DNA of 64,000 nucleotides from Saccharibacillus brassicae (GTDB lineage Bacteria > Bacillota > Bacilli > Paenibacillales > Paenibacillaceae), in assembly GCF_006542275.1 (NCBI RefSeq), contig NZ_CP041217.1:2279501-2343500 (forward strand), given 5' to 3'. Positions 26,362 through 34,474 of the stretch are shown piece by piece (within the stretch, counting starts at the first letter, position 1; each line of letters begins with the position of its first letter). Below the pieces are notes generated by a model, which saw nothing but the letters and a program-made list of their open reading frames with translations, did no database searches and had not been told where the DNA came from. The translations under genes and the position numbers were made by a program.

Positions 26362-27000
26362 ATGCTTATTATTGGTATCGCCGGCGGCACCGGTTCCGGT
26401 AAAACAACGGTAGCACGCTCCGTCATTGACCGCCTCGGCGCGGGCAAAGTCACGTTCATATCACAGGACAACTATTATAAAGATCATCCGGAGCTGAGCT
26501 TCGAGGAGCGCGGAGCGATCAATTACGACCACCCCTTCGCGTTCGACAACGATCTGATGGTTCGGCACCTGAACGACCTCAAGGCAGGCCGGGCGGCTTA
26601 CGCTCCGGTATACGACTTCACCGTGCACGCGCGTTCCGCGGACAAGACGGTGGAGCTCAAGCCGAACAACATCGTCATCATCGAAGGGCTGCACGTCCTG
26701 TCGGACGAACATCTGCGCGCCCTGCTCGACATCAAGGTCTTCGTCGACACGGACCCGGACGTGCGCATCCTGCGCCGCGTGCTGCGTGACATCGAAGATC
26801 GCGGCCGCAATATCCGTTCGGTGCACGACCAATATTTGACGACGGTCAAGCCGATGCACGAAGCGTTCATCGAACCGTCGAAGAAATACGCCGACCTGAT
26901 CATTCCCGAAGGCGGGCACAACGAAGTCGGTATCCAGCTGCTGTCGATCCTGACGGAGAAATACCTGTCGGGCGACCACAAGTGGAACCATTCTTCCTGA
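26362..27000 (+). CDS. udk: Uridine kinase
   Basis: 212 residues. It phosphorylates uridine and cytidine in pyrimidine salvage, in the cytoplasm. The Walker A motif is GGTGSGKTT (residues 8-16), followed by the substrate region SQDNYYKDHPELSFEERGAINYDHPFAFD. Further motifs are YAPVYDFTVHAR, the IIEGLHVLSDEHL loop and the lid RRVLRDIEDRGRN. Length and motifs match B. subtilis Udk. GGGAGG lies 13 bases before the ATG, a little far. An extended -10 (TGTGCTACAAT) is visible near 26295-26305. A perfect terminator follows. Confidence 0.96.
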   Translation: MLIIGIAGGTGSGKTTVARSVIDRLGAGKVTFISQDNYYKDHPELSFEERGAINYDHPFAFDNDLMVRHLNDLKAGRAAYAPVYDFTVHARSADKTVELKPNNIVIIEGLHVLSDEHLRALLDIKVFVDTDPDVRILRRVLRDIEDRGRNIRSVHDQYLTTVKPMHEAFIEPSKKYADLIIPEGGHNEVGIQLLSILTEKYLSGDHKWNHSS

Positions 27001-27039
27001 CCGCGTGTTCGTGAACCGCAGCACCCGCAAAGCCCAAGC

Positions 27040-27074
27040 AAAAAAGCTTATCCTTCGGAGGATAAGCTTTTTTG
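27040..27074. terminator. Terminator after udk
   Basis: AAAAAAGCTTATCC TTCG GGATAAGCTTTTTT type stem-loop with a UUCG-like tetraloop, 40 bases past the stop. Confidence 0.9.
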
Positions 27075-27157
27075 GCATCAAATGGGTCCGGACGCCGCGC
27101 GATTCCCGGATCGACGGGGCTCTTGAGCGCCTCGCGGCGGCTCGGCGTCCGGTCGTC

Positions 27158-27514
27158 TTATTTGTAAAAGACTTTGTCCACGTTGTATTTCGCGCGGCCG
27201 TTGTTGATCAGGTACGTCTCGTAGATTTCGCGCTCCGTCGGATCGGCGACGACGCACACTTCGATGCGGCGCACTTCTTCCCGGTGAGCCTTCATCGGAG
27301 AGACGTTGTCTTCGAAATGCTTCTTGATGCGCGGTCTGATCTTGCGGGCTTTGCCGACGAACAGCAGCTCGTCGTTCTCGCCGTAAAACATGAAGATGCC
27401 GCCTTCCTCCCGTGTAATCAGGTGGAAATCGGTAAAGCCGTAAATATGGCTGAGCTGCGGATCCGTCTGCTTCTCGATCACGACGTCCGGCTTCGGTACG
27501 GTAATTTGAATCAT
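27158..27514 (-). CDS. GIY-YIG-like small protein
   Basis: 118 residues. The segment GGIFMFYGENDELLFVGKARKIRPRIKKHF (residues ~38-67) aligns with the GIY-YIG core of UvrC (PGVYLF...VLYVGKAKNLRKRV), with Phe replacing the first Tyr and FVGKA replacing YVGKA. The later ETYLINNGRAKYN stretch supplies the conserved Glu and Asn positions. It is probably a nuclease or a nuclease-derived nucleic-acid binder; activity is uncertain because the catalytic Tyr is altered. I chose the ATG at 27514 because AAGAGGAC lies 9 bases upstream, while a GTG nine bases earlier overlaps that site. Confidence 0.75.
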   Translation of the reverse strand: MIQITVPKPDVVIEKQTDPQLSHIYGFTDFHLITREEGGIFMFYGENDELLFVGKARKIRPRIKKHFEDNVSPMKAHREEVRRIEVCVVADPTEREIYETYLINNGRAKYNVDKVFYK

Positions 27515-27748
27515 GCTTGTCACGTCCTCTTATTCGAATGATGCGGTGGCCCGCCGGCTGCGCGAAGCGCGTCCGGCGCTGCTCATCCTATCATACATTT
27601 CCCCGGCGCGCCACGAAAATAAACGGGAAGCGCAACTTCGGACGTCGCGGCTGCGTATGCTTTTCCATGCAGAACCCGATCGTCCGCCAGCCCGGCGGCC
27701 GCCTTCTTGGCGGGTCGACCGGGATTCCATTTCAGAGGAGTGAAGTTC

Positions 27749-29677
27749 ATGTCCACGGTTAACGCAAGCATCACCGAAGGCGTGCTGCGCACACGCAAAA
27801 AACTGCGCCAGGATACGCTGATTTCGATATTCGAGGAATTCGACGGGGAACGGATGAGCCTGGATGACGACAAACGGGCCGAGAAGTATCGCAAAATGGC
27901 GCTGAGCCCGTTTTCTTTTTATCGCGGCAGCGCTTACCTGTTTTATTTTGACGTAACACGCCAATATTTCCCGTACCACACGCCCAAAGAGCGCCCGACG
28001 TGGGTGCAGGGCGACCTGCATTTTGAAAACTTCGGCGCTTTCCAGAGCGAGACGGGCCGCATCGTCTACGACGTGAACGATTTCGACGAAGGGTACGTGG
28101 GCTCGTACCTCTACGACGTTGTGCGGATGGCCGTGAGCGTCGTGCTCGTCGGGCGCCAGCTCGGCTACACGCCGACCGAACAGGTCGAAGCCGCGGCGCA
28201 TTATATCCGTTCGTACTATAAGCAAATCGACAAGTTCGCCTGCGGCAAAGACGACCCGGCCGACTTCGTCGTCGATTCCGACTGCGCCAAAGGCCCGGTT
28301 CGCAAGCTGCTGCGCAAACTGGAGAAACGGCAGCAGGGTCATTTTCTGGAAAAAGTAACAGCCCGGATGCAGAGCGGACGCGCGTTCCTCGAAAATGCCG
28401 AGCTGGTCGAACCGGCCGAAGCGGAACGCGCAGAGCTGGAGCGGTCCTGGAGCCTGTACATGGACACGCTGCTCTGCCGCCGTCCCGACGCGGAGCATTA
28501 CCGGATCAAGGACGTCGCCGTGAAGCGCGGTTCCGGCACCGCTTCGATCGGCCTGTCGCGGTTCTACGTGCTGATCGAAGGCGGCTCGGCCGAAGCGACG
28601 GGCGACCGCGATTCCGACGATACGGTGCTCGAAGTCAAGGAAGTTCGCGTGCCGGTGCCCGCCTACTTCATGCCGTATTCCGAATCGTTCTGGAACACGT
28701 TCTCCCATCAGGGCAAGCGGGTCACCGCGACGCAGCAGGCGATGCACCACGAAGCCGATCCCTACCTCGGTTTCCTGACGATGGACGGCCGCCATTTCTA
28801 CGCGCGCGAACGTTCGCCGTACAAGAAGCGCCTGAAGCTCGAAGACCTCAAAACGACCGAAGACATGGAGCGCGTCCTGACGCTGATGGGCCGCCTGACG
28901 GCCAAGATGCACGCCCGCGCCGACTTCGACGTCAGCATGGGCCTCCTGCCCTACCACAGCGAAAAAGAAATCGCCAAAGCGATGGGCGACGACTCCGACG
29001 CGTTCGCCAAACACATCTCGCAGTTCGCCTACGCTTACTCCGACGTCGTGGAGCGCGATTACGCGCTGTTCACGGAGTGGATCGCGCAGCGCTTCCCGGA
29101 GACGCAGGCGGGTGCGGGTGCGGCTGGCAGCGGCGGGAAGGCCGGAGGTGAAGGCCAGGAGGCAGGTGCGGGCGCGGCTGGAAGCGGCGCGGAAGGCGGC
29201 GGTGAGGCCGGAGGCGAAGCGGCGGCAGGTTCGGGCGCGGCTGGAAGCGGCGCGGATGGCGGCGGGGAAGGCGAGGATGCGGCCGGAGGCGAAGGCCAGG
29301 CGGCAGGTGCGGGCGTGGCTGGAAGCGGCGCGGATGGCGGCGGTGAGGCCGGAGGCGGAGCGGCGGCAGGTGCGGGCGTGGCTGGAAGCGGCGCGGAAGG
29401 CGAGGGTGCGGCCGGAGGCGAAGCGGCGGCAGGTGCGGGCCCGGATGGCAACGGCGCGGATGGCGGCGGGGAGGCCGGAAGCGAAGGCCAGGCGGCAGGT
29501 TCGGGCGCGGCTGGAAGCGGCGCGGAAGGCGGCAGTGAGGCCGGAGGCGGAGTGGCGAGCGGCAGCGGCGTGACGGCGGCGGCGGAACGGGAGCCGGCCG
29601 TGGAAGACGGCGTAACGGTCGAGCCGTCGATGGAAGGCGAGACGAAGACCGCGGCCGGAGCTTGCGAAGAGGACTGA
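27749..29677 (+). CDS. DUF2252 protein with long Gly/Ala-rich repetitive tail
   Basis: 642 residues. Residues ~1-450 are a DUF2252 domain, a kinase-like fold of unknown activity. Signature stretches are MALSPFSFYRGSAYLFYFD, TWVQGDLHFENFGAF (the HRD-like loop), VYDVNDFDEGYVGSYLYDVVRMAVSV (the DFD/DFG-like metal site) and TAKMHARAD. From residue ~455 the protein ends in ~170 residues of Gly, Ala, Glu and Ser made of imperfect 21-residue repeats (AGSGADGGGEAGGEAA type), which relatives lack. The ATG at 27749 is chosen for GAGGAG seven bases upstream. The tail is probably disordered. Confidence 0.88.
   Translation: MSTVNASITEGVLRTRKKLRQDTLISIFEEFDGERMSLDDDKRAEKYRKMALSPFSFYRGSAYLFYFDVTRQYFPYHTPKERPTWVQGDLHFENFGAFQSETGRIVYDVNDFDEGYVGSYLYDVVRMAVSVVLVGRQLGYTPTEQVEAAAHYIRSYYKQIDKFACGKDDPADFVVDSDCAKGPVRKLLRKLEKRQQGHFLEKVTARMQSGRAFLENAELVEPAEAERAELERSWSLYMDTLLCRRPDAEHYRIKDVAVKRGSGTASIGLSRFYVLIEGGSAEATGDRDSDDTVLEVKEVRVPVPAYFMPYSESFWNTFSHQGKRVTATQQAMHHEADPYLGFLTMDGRHFYARERSPYKKRLKLEDLKTTEDMERVLTLMGRLTAKMHARADFDVSMGLLPYHSEKEIAKAMGDDSDAFAKHISQFAYAYSDVVERDYALFTEWIAQRFPETQAGAGAAGSGGKAGGEGQEAGAGAAGSGAEGGGEAGGEAAAGSGAAGSGADGGGEGEDAAGGEGQAAGAGVAGSGADGGGEAGGGAAAGAGVAGSGAEGEGAAGGEAAAGAGPDGNGADGGGEAGSEGQAAGSGAAGSGAEGGSEAGGGVASGSGVTAAAEREPAVEDGVTVEPSMEGETKTAAGACEED
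29110..29580 (+). repeat. Coding minisatellite of ~63-bp units in the DUF2252 gene
   Basis: Imperfect tandem units of about 63 bases (GGTGCGGGCGCGGCTGGAAG followed by CGGCGCGGATGGCGGCGGTG...) keep the reading frame and encode the Gly/Ala/Glu tail. Adjacent units are nearly identical, so copy number should vary between strains. Confidence 0.8.
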
Positions 29678-29851
29678 GCGGCGGCTGGCGGCCGGGCGTG
29701 GCGGAGCGGAAGCCGGGAGCAACGCGGTAGAGGCGGCTTGTAAAACGCCGACCCGGTCCGCTCGAGGCGCAAAGTGCCGCCGAAGACCGCGGATGCGGCC
29801 CTGCGCGCGGAGACAGCCGCCGCGGGACTCGTCGAGCAGGTCGAACGATCA

Positions 29852-29898
29852 AAAAGAACCTTCGTTTCCGCCCGGCGGCGGAAATGAAGGTTCTTTTG
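29852..29898. terminator. Terminator, convergent DUF2252 / metallopeptidase gap
   Basis: AAAAGAACCTTCGTTTCCGC and its near-complement (GCGGAAATGAAGGTTCTTTT) form a long stem with a short GC loop. Confidence 0.8.
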
Positions 29899-29984
29899 TC
29901 GATCGCGGATCCGGCGGATCGAACGCGGCGCGAATCACGCTTGGCCGCACGGTGGTATGGAGCTGTTACAGCTCTTTGCAGCTG

Positions 29985-30123
29985 AAATGTTGACTTTTGG
30001 GCAGCATTTTAGCTGCAAAAGGGGCCTCTTCGCTTTGAAAGTTGACTTTTTGTGCACATTTTTCGCTGAATACAGCCTTTTCGGCGCTGTATGGGCAAAA
30101 ATGTGTGCATGAGGTCAACATTT
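29985..30123. repeat. 139-bp hairpin repeat with terminal inverted repeats, copy B
   Basis: Begins AAATGTTGACTTTT, identical over 14 bases to copy A at 6044, and ends GGTCAACATTT. It shares with copy A the blocks CAGCATTTTAGC, AAAGTTGAC, GCACATTTT, CAGCCTTTTCGGC and GCAAAAATGTG in the same order and spacing. Confidence 0.75.
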
Positions 30124-30250
30124 TGCCGAATTAGCCGGGTTTTCGATCCAAATGCTGACGAAAAGTCAACATTTGGATCGGACGCCCGGGCGAACTCCCG
30201 TGGCACGCCCGCACGCAGCGCAAGCCCGCCCACAGCCCGCAGCCCAAATC

Positions 30251-31117
30251 CTACAAGCTGCCGCCGAACGTATCGCCGCCTTCGATCGTGCCGCTCTGGA
30301 AGCCTTTGTAGAACCAGCTTTTGCGCTGTTCGGACGTGCCGTGCGTGAAGCTGTCCGGCACGACGTAGCCCCGCGATTGCAGCTGGATGCTGTCGTCGCC
30401 CACGGCGCTTGCGGCCGTCAGCGCTTCGTCCAGGTCGCCCTCCTCCAACAGGTTCTGGCCCTGTTCGTAATGCGCCCAGACCCCCGCGTAATAATCCGCC
30501 TGAAGCTCCAGCTTGACGGAATACTTGTTGTACTCCGTTTCGCTCAATTTCCGGCGCAGCTGGTCGACCTTCCCGCTCGTGCCGAGCAGGTTCTGCACGT
30601 GGTGACCGACCTCGTGCGCCACGACGTAAGCCATCGCGAAGTCGCCCGGAGCGTTGAACTGCCGATTCAATTCGTCGTAAAAGTCGAGGTCGATATACAG
30701 CTTCTCATCGCCCGGACAATAGAACGGCCCGACGGCGGAACTGGCCGTGCCGCAGGCCGACTGCACGCTGTCCGTAAACAGGACGAGCTTGGGATTACGG
30801 TAAGTCATCCCGTTTTCGCGGAACACCCGGCTCCACACTTCTTCCGTGTCGGCCAGCACGACCGAGACGAAATCAGCCTGTTCTTCTTCCTCCGCCGTTC
30901 CCTGGTAACTTCCCTGCGTCTGGGTCTGCGCCGTGTCCGTCGAAGAGCCGCCTCCGCCGAGCAGGCTGCCCGGATCGCCGCCGAGCAGCATGACGATGAT
31001 CACGATCACGACTCCGCCGATTCCGAGGCCGCCGCCTACTTTCAATCCGCCGCCTCCGCCGCTTTGTCCGCGCCGGTCTTCCACGTTACGGCTCGCTTTT
31101 CTGCCTTTCCACTGCAT
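30251..31117 (-). CDS. Neutral zinc metallopeptidase, YpfJ family
   Basis: 288 residues. A Lys/Arg/Gly-rich start is followed by one transmembrane helix (~30-46, GIGGVVIVIIVMLLG) and a Ser/Thr/Gln linker. The peptidase-like domain at ~80-288 has the zinc motif HEVGHH (VVAHEVGHHVQNLLG), the family marker CPGDEKLYIDLDFYDEL, and ELQADYYAGVWAHY with the presumed third ligand. Membrane-tethered, probably facing outside; the substrate is unknown for the family. The ribosome site is AAGGAGGCACATCG. It is convergent with the DUF2252 gene. Confidence 0.92.
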   Translation of the reverse strand: MQWKGRKASRNVEDRRGQSGGGGGLKVGGGLGIGGVVIVIIVMLLGGDPGSLLGGGGSSTDTAQTQTQGSYQGTAEEEEQADFVSVVLADTEEVWSRVFRENGMTYRNPKLVLFTDSVQSACGTASSAVGPFYCPGDEKLYIDLDFYDELNRQFNAPGDFAMAYVVAHEVGHHVQNLLGTSGKVDQLRRKLSETEYNKYSVKLELQADYYAGVWAHYEQGQNLLEEGDLDEALTAASAVGDDSIQLQSRGYVVPDSFTHGTSEQRKSWFYKGFQSGTIEGGDTFGGSL

Positions 31118-31497
31118 CGATGTGCCTCCTTGATCGCGGCGAAGCCCGGGATTGCTGCCCGCCTTCGCCGCCCCGATTGATCCGCCGAACGTGCCGTACT
31201 CCCGCGAACAAATGCGCCGGCTGCGTTCTCGCTCTCTTCCACAGAATTAACCCGCAGCCCGGCAGTCAACGCGAATCGCGGCAAAAACCGCGGCAAAAAC
31301 CGCGCCAAAAAGCGTCCGGTCCAAGACCGAACGCCGATTTGGCCGCCGGGACGGCCCGAGCGTATGCGGCCCGGACGCACGCGCCCCGCTCAGCGCTCCG
31401 GGCACAGAAGTCCCGAGCCGGCAGGCCCGGAGCCGGTATCCACGGAGCCGACAAGCCCCGAACGCGCACGTCTTCCCGCACGGCCGGGCCGCTTCGG
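31118..31497. other. GC-rich gap without a recognisable gene
   Basis: 380 bases between the EcsC stop and the metallopeptidase start. It contains short CGCGGCAAAAACCGCGGCAA-type direct repeats near 31270-31310 but no supported gene, RNA or terminator. The metallopeptidase promoter should lie in its first part. Confidence 0.5.
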
Positions 31498-32388
31498 CTA
31501 CTGCCGGTCCAGAGCGTCCAACCGCTCCAGCACGCGCCGCTTGCGATACAGCATGACGGCCGCTTCGGACACGTCGCCGAGCGTCTGCCGGTTGGCGAAC
31601 GCGCCGAAAACGATACCCGCGACCGGGACGGCCTGAAGCAGCTTTTTCCAGCCCCAGCTCTCCCGGTAGGTCATCACGACTTCGCGCCAGCCCTGGATTT
31701 TGGACATCCCGGTGATGGCGGGCGGCAGTTTGCCGTCTTCGCCGGCTTTGAGATTCAGTTCTTCCAGCACGGCCTGCTTGCCGACGATGTCGGAGGAAGC
31801 GAACTGCAGCACTTTGATCGCGAATACGCGCTCGGCTTTCTCGTTGGCGTCGTAGCCGTAGCAGAGGCCGATTTCCTGAATGACTTTGAGCGACAGGCCC
31901 AGCACCGCGGGAATGTCCGCCGCGAGCGTGAATACCCCGCCAAGCCCCGTGGTCGCGCCCTGCGCCGTAGCGAGGTTGCGGCTCTCCGCGCTCAATCGGG
32001 ACGAAGCTTCGTCCATCAGGGAGAGCGGGTACGGGCCGGCTTCCGGCTGCTGCCTTTTGCGTGCCAGATTCTCCAGCATGCCTGTCACGCGCCGCCGCGC
32101 GATCAGGTATTTGCCGCCGTTCTGGACGTAGTTGCCCATCTCGTCGAGCAGGCTGCCGATCTTGCGGTGGATAAACTTGGGCGTGACTTTGTCGAGCAGC
32201 TTGAACGGAATCTGGGTGATGCGGTCCCAGATCGGCAGTTTGCGCTGGCTCTTCATCCATTTCTCCACTTCCGCCAATGCGGCGCGAAGCTGTTCGGTGC
32301 TGTCGGGCACGGCCGGTTGCGCGGCTTCGCGCCCGGCTGCGTCTTCTTCCGCGTTCTCCGGACGGATCTCGTCGGGTTCGTTCGTCAT
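31498..32388 (-). CDS. EcsC family protein
   Basis: 296 residues. An acidic N-terminus is followed by the EcsC domain at ~55-280 (IPFKLLDKVTPKFIHRKIGSLLDEMGNYVQNGGKYL, ATTGLGGVFTLAADIPAVLGLSLKVIQEIGLCYGYD, WKKLLQAVPVAGIVFGAFANRQTLGDVSEAAVMLYRKR). Two or three hydrophobic helices suggest membrane association. EcsC was named from the B. subtilis ecsABC locus, where AB form an ABC exporter; here no transporter is adjacent, so this is a stand-alone member of unknown role. The ATG has AGGGAGGAACACGC upstream. Confidence 0.88.
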   Translation of the reverse strand: MTNEPDEIRPENAEEDAAGREAAQPAVPDSTEQLRAALAEVEKWMKSQRKLPIWDRITQIPFKLLDKVTPKFIHRKIGSLLDEMGNYVQNGGKYLIARRRVTGMLENLARKRQQPEAGPYPLSLMDEASSRLSAESRNLATAQGATTGLGGVFTLAADIPAVLGLSLKVIQEIGLCYGYDANEKAERVFAIKVLQFASSDIVGKQAVLEELNLKAGEDGKLPPAITGMSKIQGWREVVMTYRESWGWKKLLQAVPVAGIVFGAFANRQTLGDVSEAAVMLYRKRRVLERLDALDRQ

Positions 32389-32721
32389 GCGTGTTCCTCC
32401 CTGGTCTCGGATGTGTATCTTCTAGACTACCCTTTATACGCGATCCAGAAAAGAAAGATGCGAAAAAAAGACGCGTCGACGGGGCGGCGGAGCGCAGCGT
32501 GTACGCAGAGCCGGCCGTAGGTCCGCAGCGGAACGCGGGAGAACGGCGAACCCAGTCCGCCGGGCGGCGGGCGGACCTTCAGGCCGCCCGGCAGCCGGGC
32601 CTGCGCGGCGCCGGCGCAGACGGCCGGGCCAAGCGGCGGGCCGCTCGCCGCCCGGGAACGGCCAGCCGCCCAGCGGCGCGGCGCCGGGCGGCCGAGGGCC
32701 GCTGCGGCCGCCCCGCTCCGC
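32389..32721. other. Very GC-rich gap without a recognisable gene
   Basis: 333 bases of strongly G/C-biased sequence (many CGGCCGGG and GCCGCCC runs) between EcsC and the sigma-factor gene. Long open frames exist only because stop codons are rare in such composition; none has a ribosome site or family match. Confidence 0.5.
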
Positions 32722-34287
32722 TCAATCCGCGGCCGGCACCACCTGCCGCGCGCGGACGTCCCAGCGCGGCGAAGCTTCGCCGGCGAGGCGCAGCCCGCCG
32801 GCCCAGGCGGGAGAGACCGGCCCAGGCGCGGCCGTCTCTCCCGCAAGGATGCGCCGTCCGAGTTCCGACGGCGCGAAGGTCCGGTTCCCGAATTCCGGCG
32901 CGAAGAAGCCGTATTTCGGGAACGCTCCCGATCCGCCGGCAACGAGCAGCGGATCAGGGCCGGCGGTCATCCGCTCCAGATGCCGCCAGAATTCCAGGTC
33001 GCCCAGGCCGAGGGCGACCAGCCGGTCCGCCGAGCGCTTGAACAGCTCGGCGGGGGTAGAGGCGCCGGCGGCCGCTTCTTCGAGCGCGGTCCGCTCGATG
33101 ACGCCGAGACCGTCCGCGGTCGACGGCAGCCGCGACAGATGCGCCTCGAACGCGGCGCGCGCGAACGGCAGCGCCGCGGTGTCCGATTCGAGGAAGCGGA
33201 CATGGTCTTCGGGATTCGGCGAGCTGTAGGCCGCCCACAGCCGCTCCGCGAGCGCGTACTGCTCGGGCCCGACCGGCTGCCACGTGCCGGACAGCGTCTT
33301 GAGCTGGTCGGCACGGAGCTGGCCGAGACCGTGAAAAATCCCGATGCCCGGGAAGGCGCCGACGCAGAGCAGGCTGATCCGCGCGCTGCCCGTTTGCATG
33401 CGGCCGATCCGGTTCAGCACCAGCGCCAGCATCGTCTGGTCGAACAGGTCGTGCTCGAACCACAGCACGACTTCCTCGTACTGCTGCAGTTCCCGCAGTT
33501 TGCGTTCCTGCTCCGCGCAGCCGCCGAGCAGCGTCTGCCGGGGAATGCCCAGCTCCCGCTCCAAATGTTCCGCCCGCGCGTAACGCGCCGACGCTTGTTC
33601 CATATCGGGAAAGACCGGTCCGAACGGATACAGTTCCCGCCAGACGAGCACGTCCCCTTCGATACCCGCTTCGCGTATCCGCTCGGCCGTATGGTCTCCG
33701 TTTACAAGGTGCAGCATGCTTTTTCCTCCTTCGTACAGATCGTGGAACGCGGCGGAGAAGTCCGAGACGTGCAGCGCCGACCGGAGCCGGGCGCGGGCGT
33801 CGAACAGCCTTTTTTTGAGTGCCGATTCCGATACGCCCAAAAAAGCCGAGATGTCCCGAATCCGGTAGCCTTCGAAATAAAACAGGCGCACCGCGAGCCG
33901 CTGGCTGCCCGGCAGTTGTTCCACCGAATCGTACAGCGCCCGCCGCTGCTCTCTGCGCTGCGCGATCTGTTCCGTATTCGCCGCTTCGTCGGCGAACGCC
34001 GCCGCCGTCTCTTCGATCGGCAGCGTCGGCACCGCTTTGCGCCGGATCATCCGGAAAGCGCGGCGCCTGACGATCGTGCGCAGCCAGCCGGGGAACGCTT
34101 CCGGGCGTTCCAGCTCCCGAATTCCGGCGAACGCTTCCGCGAATGCCTCCTGCACGGCGTCTTCCGCAGCGTGCGCGTCGCCGAGTTTTTCGTAGGCGGC
34201 GGCATAGGCCATTTTACCGAACTGCCGAAACAGCCGCTCGTACGCTTCGGGATCTCCCGCCTGCGCTTTTTTCACCCAATCTTCCAT
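32722..34287 (-). CDS. ECF sigma factor fused to a DUF1835 domain
   Basis: 521 residues. Residues ~1-165 are an ECF sigma factor: region 2 with AYERLFRQFGKMAYAAAYEKLGDAHAAEDAVQEAFAEAFAGI, region 4 with LPGSQRLAVRLFYFEGYRIRDISAFLGVSESALKKRLFDARARLRSAL. From residue 191 it is a DUF1835-type protein (MLHLVNGDHTAERIREAGIEGDVLVWRELYPFGPVFPD, then helical sequence with VLWFEHDLFDQTML). The junction carries a perfect ribosome site before in-frame Met191. I chose the ATG at 34287 because an ECF-type promoter and GGAGGAGG lie just upstream. No anti-sigma gene is adjacent, so the DUF1835 part may supply control (inference). Confidence 0.85.
   Translation of the reverse strand: MEDWVKKAQAGDPEAYERLFRQFGKMAYAAAYEKLGDAHAAEDAVQEAFAEAFAGIRELERPEAFPGWLRTIVRRRAFRMIRRKAVPTLPIEETAAAFADEAANTEQIAQRREQRRALYDSVEQLPGSQRLAVRLFYFEGYRIRDISAFLGVSESALKKRLFDARARLRSALHVSDFSAAFHDLYEGGKSMLHLVNGDHTAERIREAGIEGDVLVWRELYPFGPVFPDMEQASARYARAEHLERELGIPRQTLLGGCAEQERKLRELQQYEEVVLWFEHDLFDQTMLALVLNRIGRMQTGSARISLLCVGAFPGIGIFHGLGQLRADQLKTLSGTWQPVGPEQYALAERLWAAYSSPNPEDHVRFLESDTAALPFARAAFEAHLSRLPSTADGLGVIERTALEEAAAGASTPAELFKRSADRLVALGLGDLEFWRHLERMTAGPDPLLVAGGSGAFPKYGFFAPEFGNRTFAPSELGRRILAGETAAPGPVSPAWAGGLRLAGEASPRWDVRARQVVPAAD
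33715..33731 (-). promoter_or_regulatory. Internal ribosome site and start inside the sigma-DUF1835 gene
   Basis: AAGGAGG (33731-33725), seven bases, ATG (33717-33715), in frame with the sigma factor. It falls exactly where the DUF1835 homology begins, so a separate ~330-residue DUF1835 product is expected in addition to, or instead of, the fusion. Confidence 0.7.
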
Positions 34288-34319
34288 CGTCGTTCTTGGC
34301 CTCCTCCGCTCGTTCACCC

Positions 34320-34350
34320 TATTAGTGCCGCGTGGCGCGGCTTTGGTTAC
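34320..34350 (-). promoter_or_regulatory. Candidate autoregulatory ECF promoter of the sigma-factor gene
   Basis: Minus strand GTAACC (34350-34345), 17-base spacer, CACTAATA (34327-34320), 33 bases before the chosen ATG. GTAACC with CNCTAATA is a pattern I know from promoters in front of ECF sigma genes in related bacilli. Confidence 0.45.
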
Positions 34351-34474
34351 TTTTTCGCCCTTTATTTCCATGAGGATATTTTTCTAATCTTTCTTTTTTT
34401 CGTACCGATGAAGAGAGAGATAGACTATGATAACCATAGAGCTAAAGAACTATATAAAAAAGAGGGAACCCTTC

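Larger units (their letters stand above)
29678..30250. other. Intergenic stretch with terminator and hairpin repeat
   Basis: Between the DUF2252 and metallopeptidase stops. It holds the terminator at 29852-29898, repeat copy B at 29985-30123, and a separate palindrome near 30147-30181 (GATCCAAATG / CATTTGGATC arms). No gene seen. Confidence 0.6.

Noticed and set aside
29070-29852. Pro/Arg/Ser-rich frame antisense to the DUF2252 tail
   Set aside because: It is the complement of the coding minisatellite; no ribosome site and no domain.
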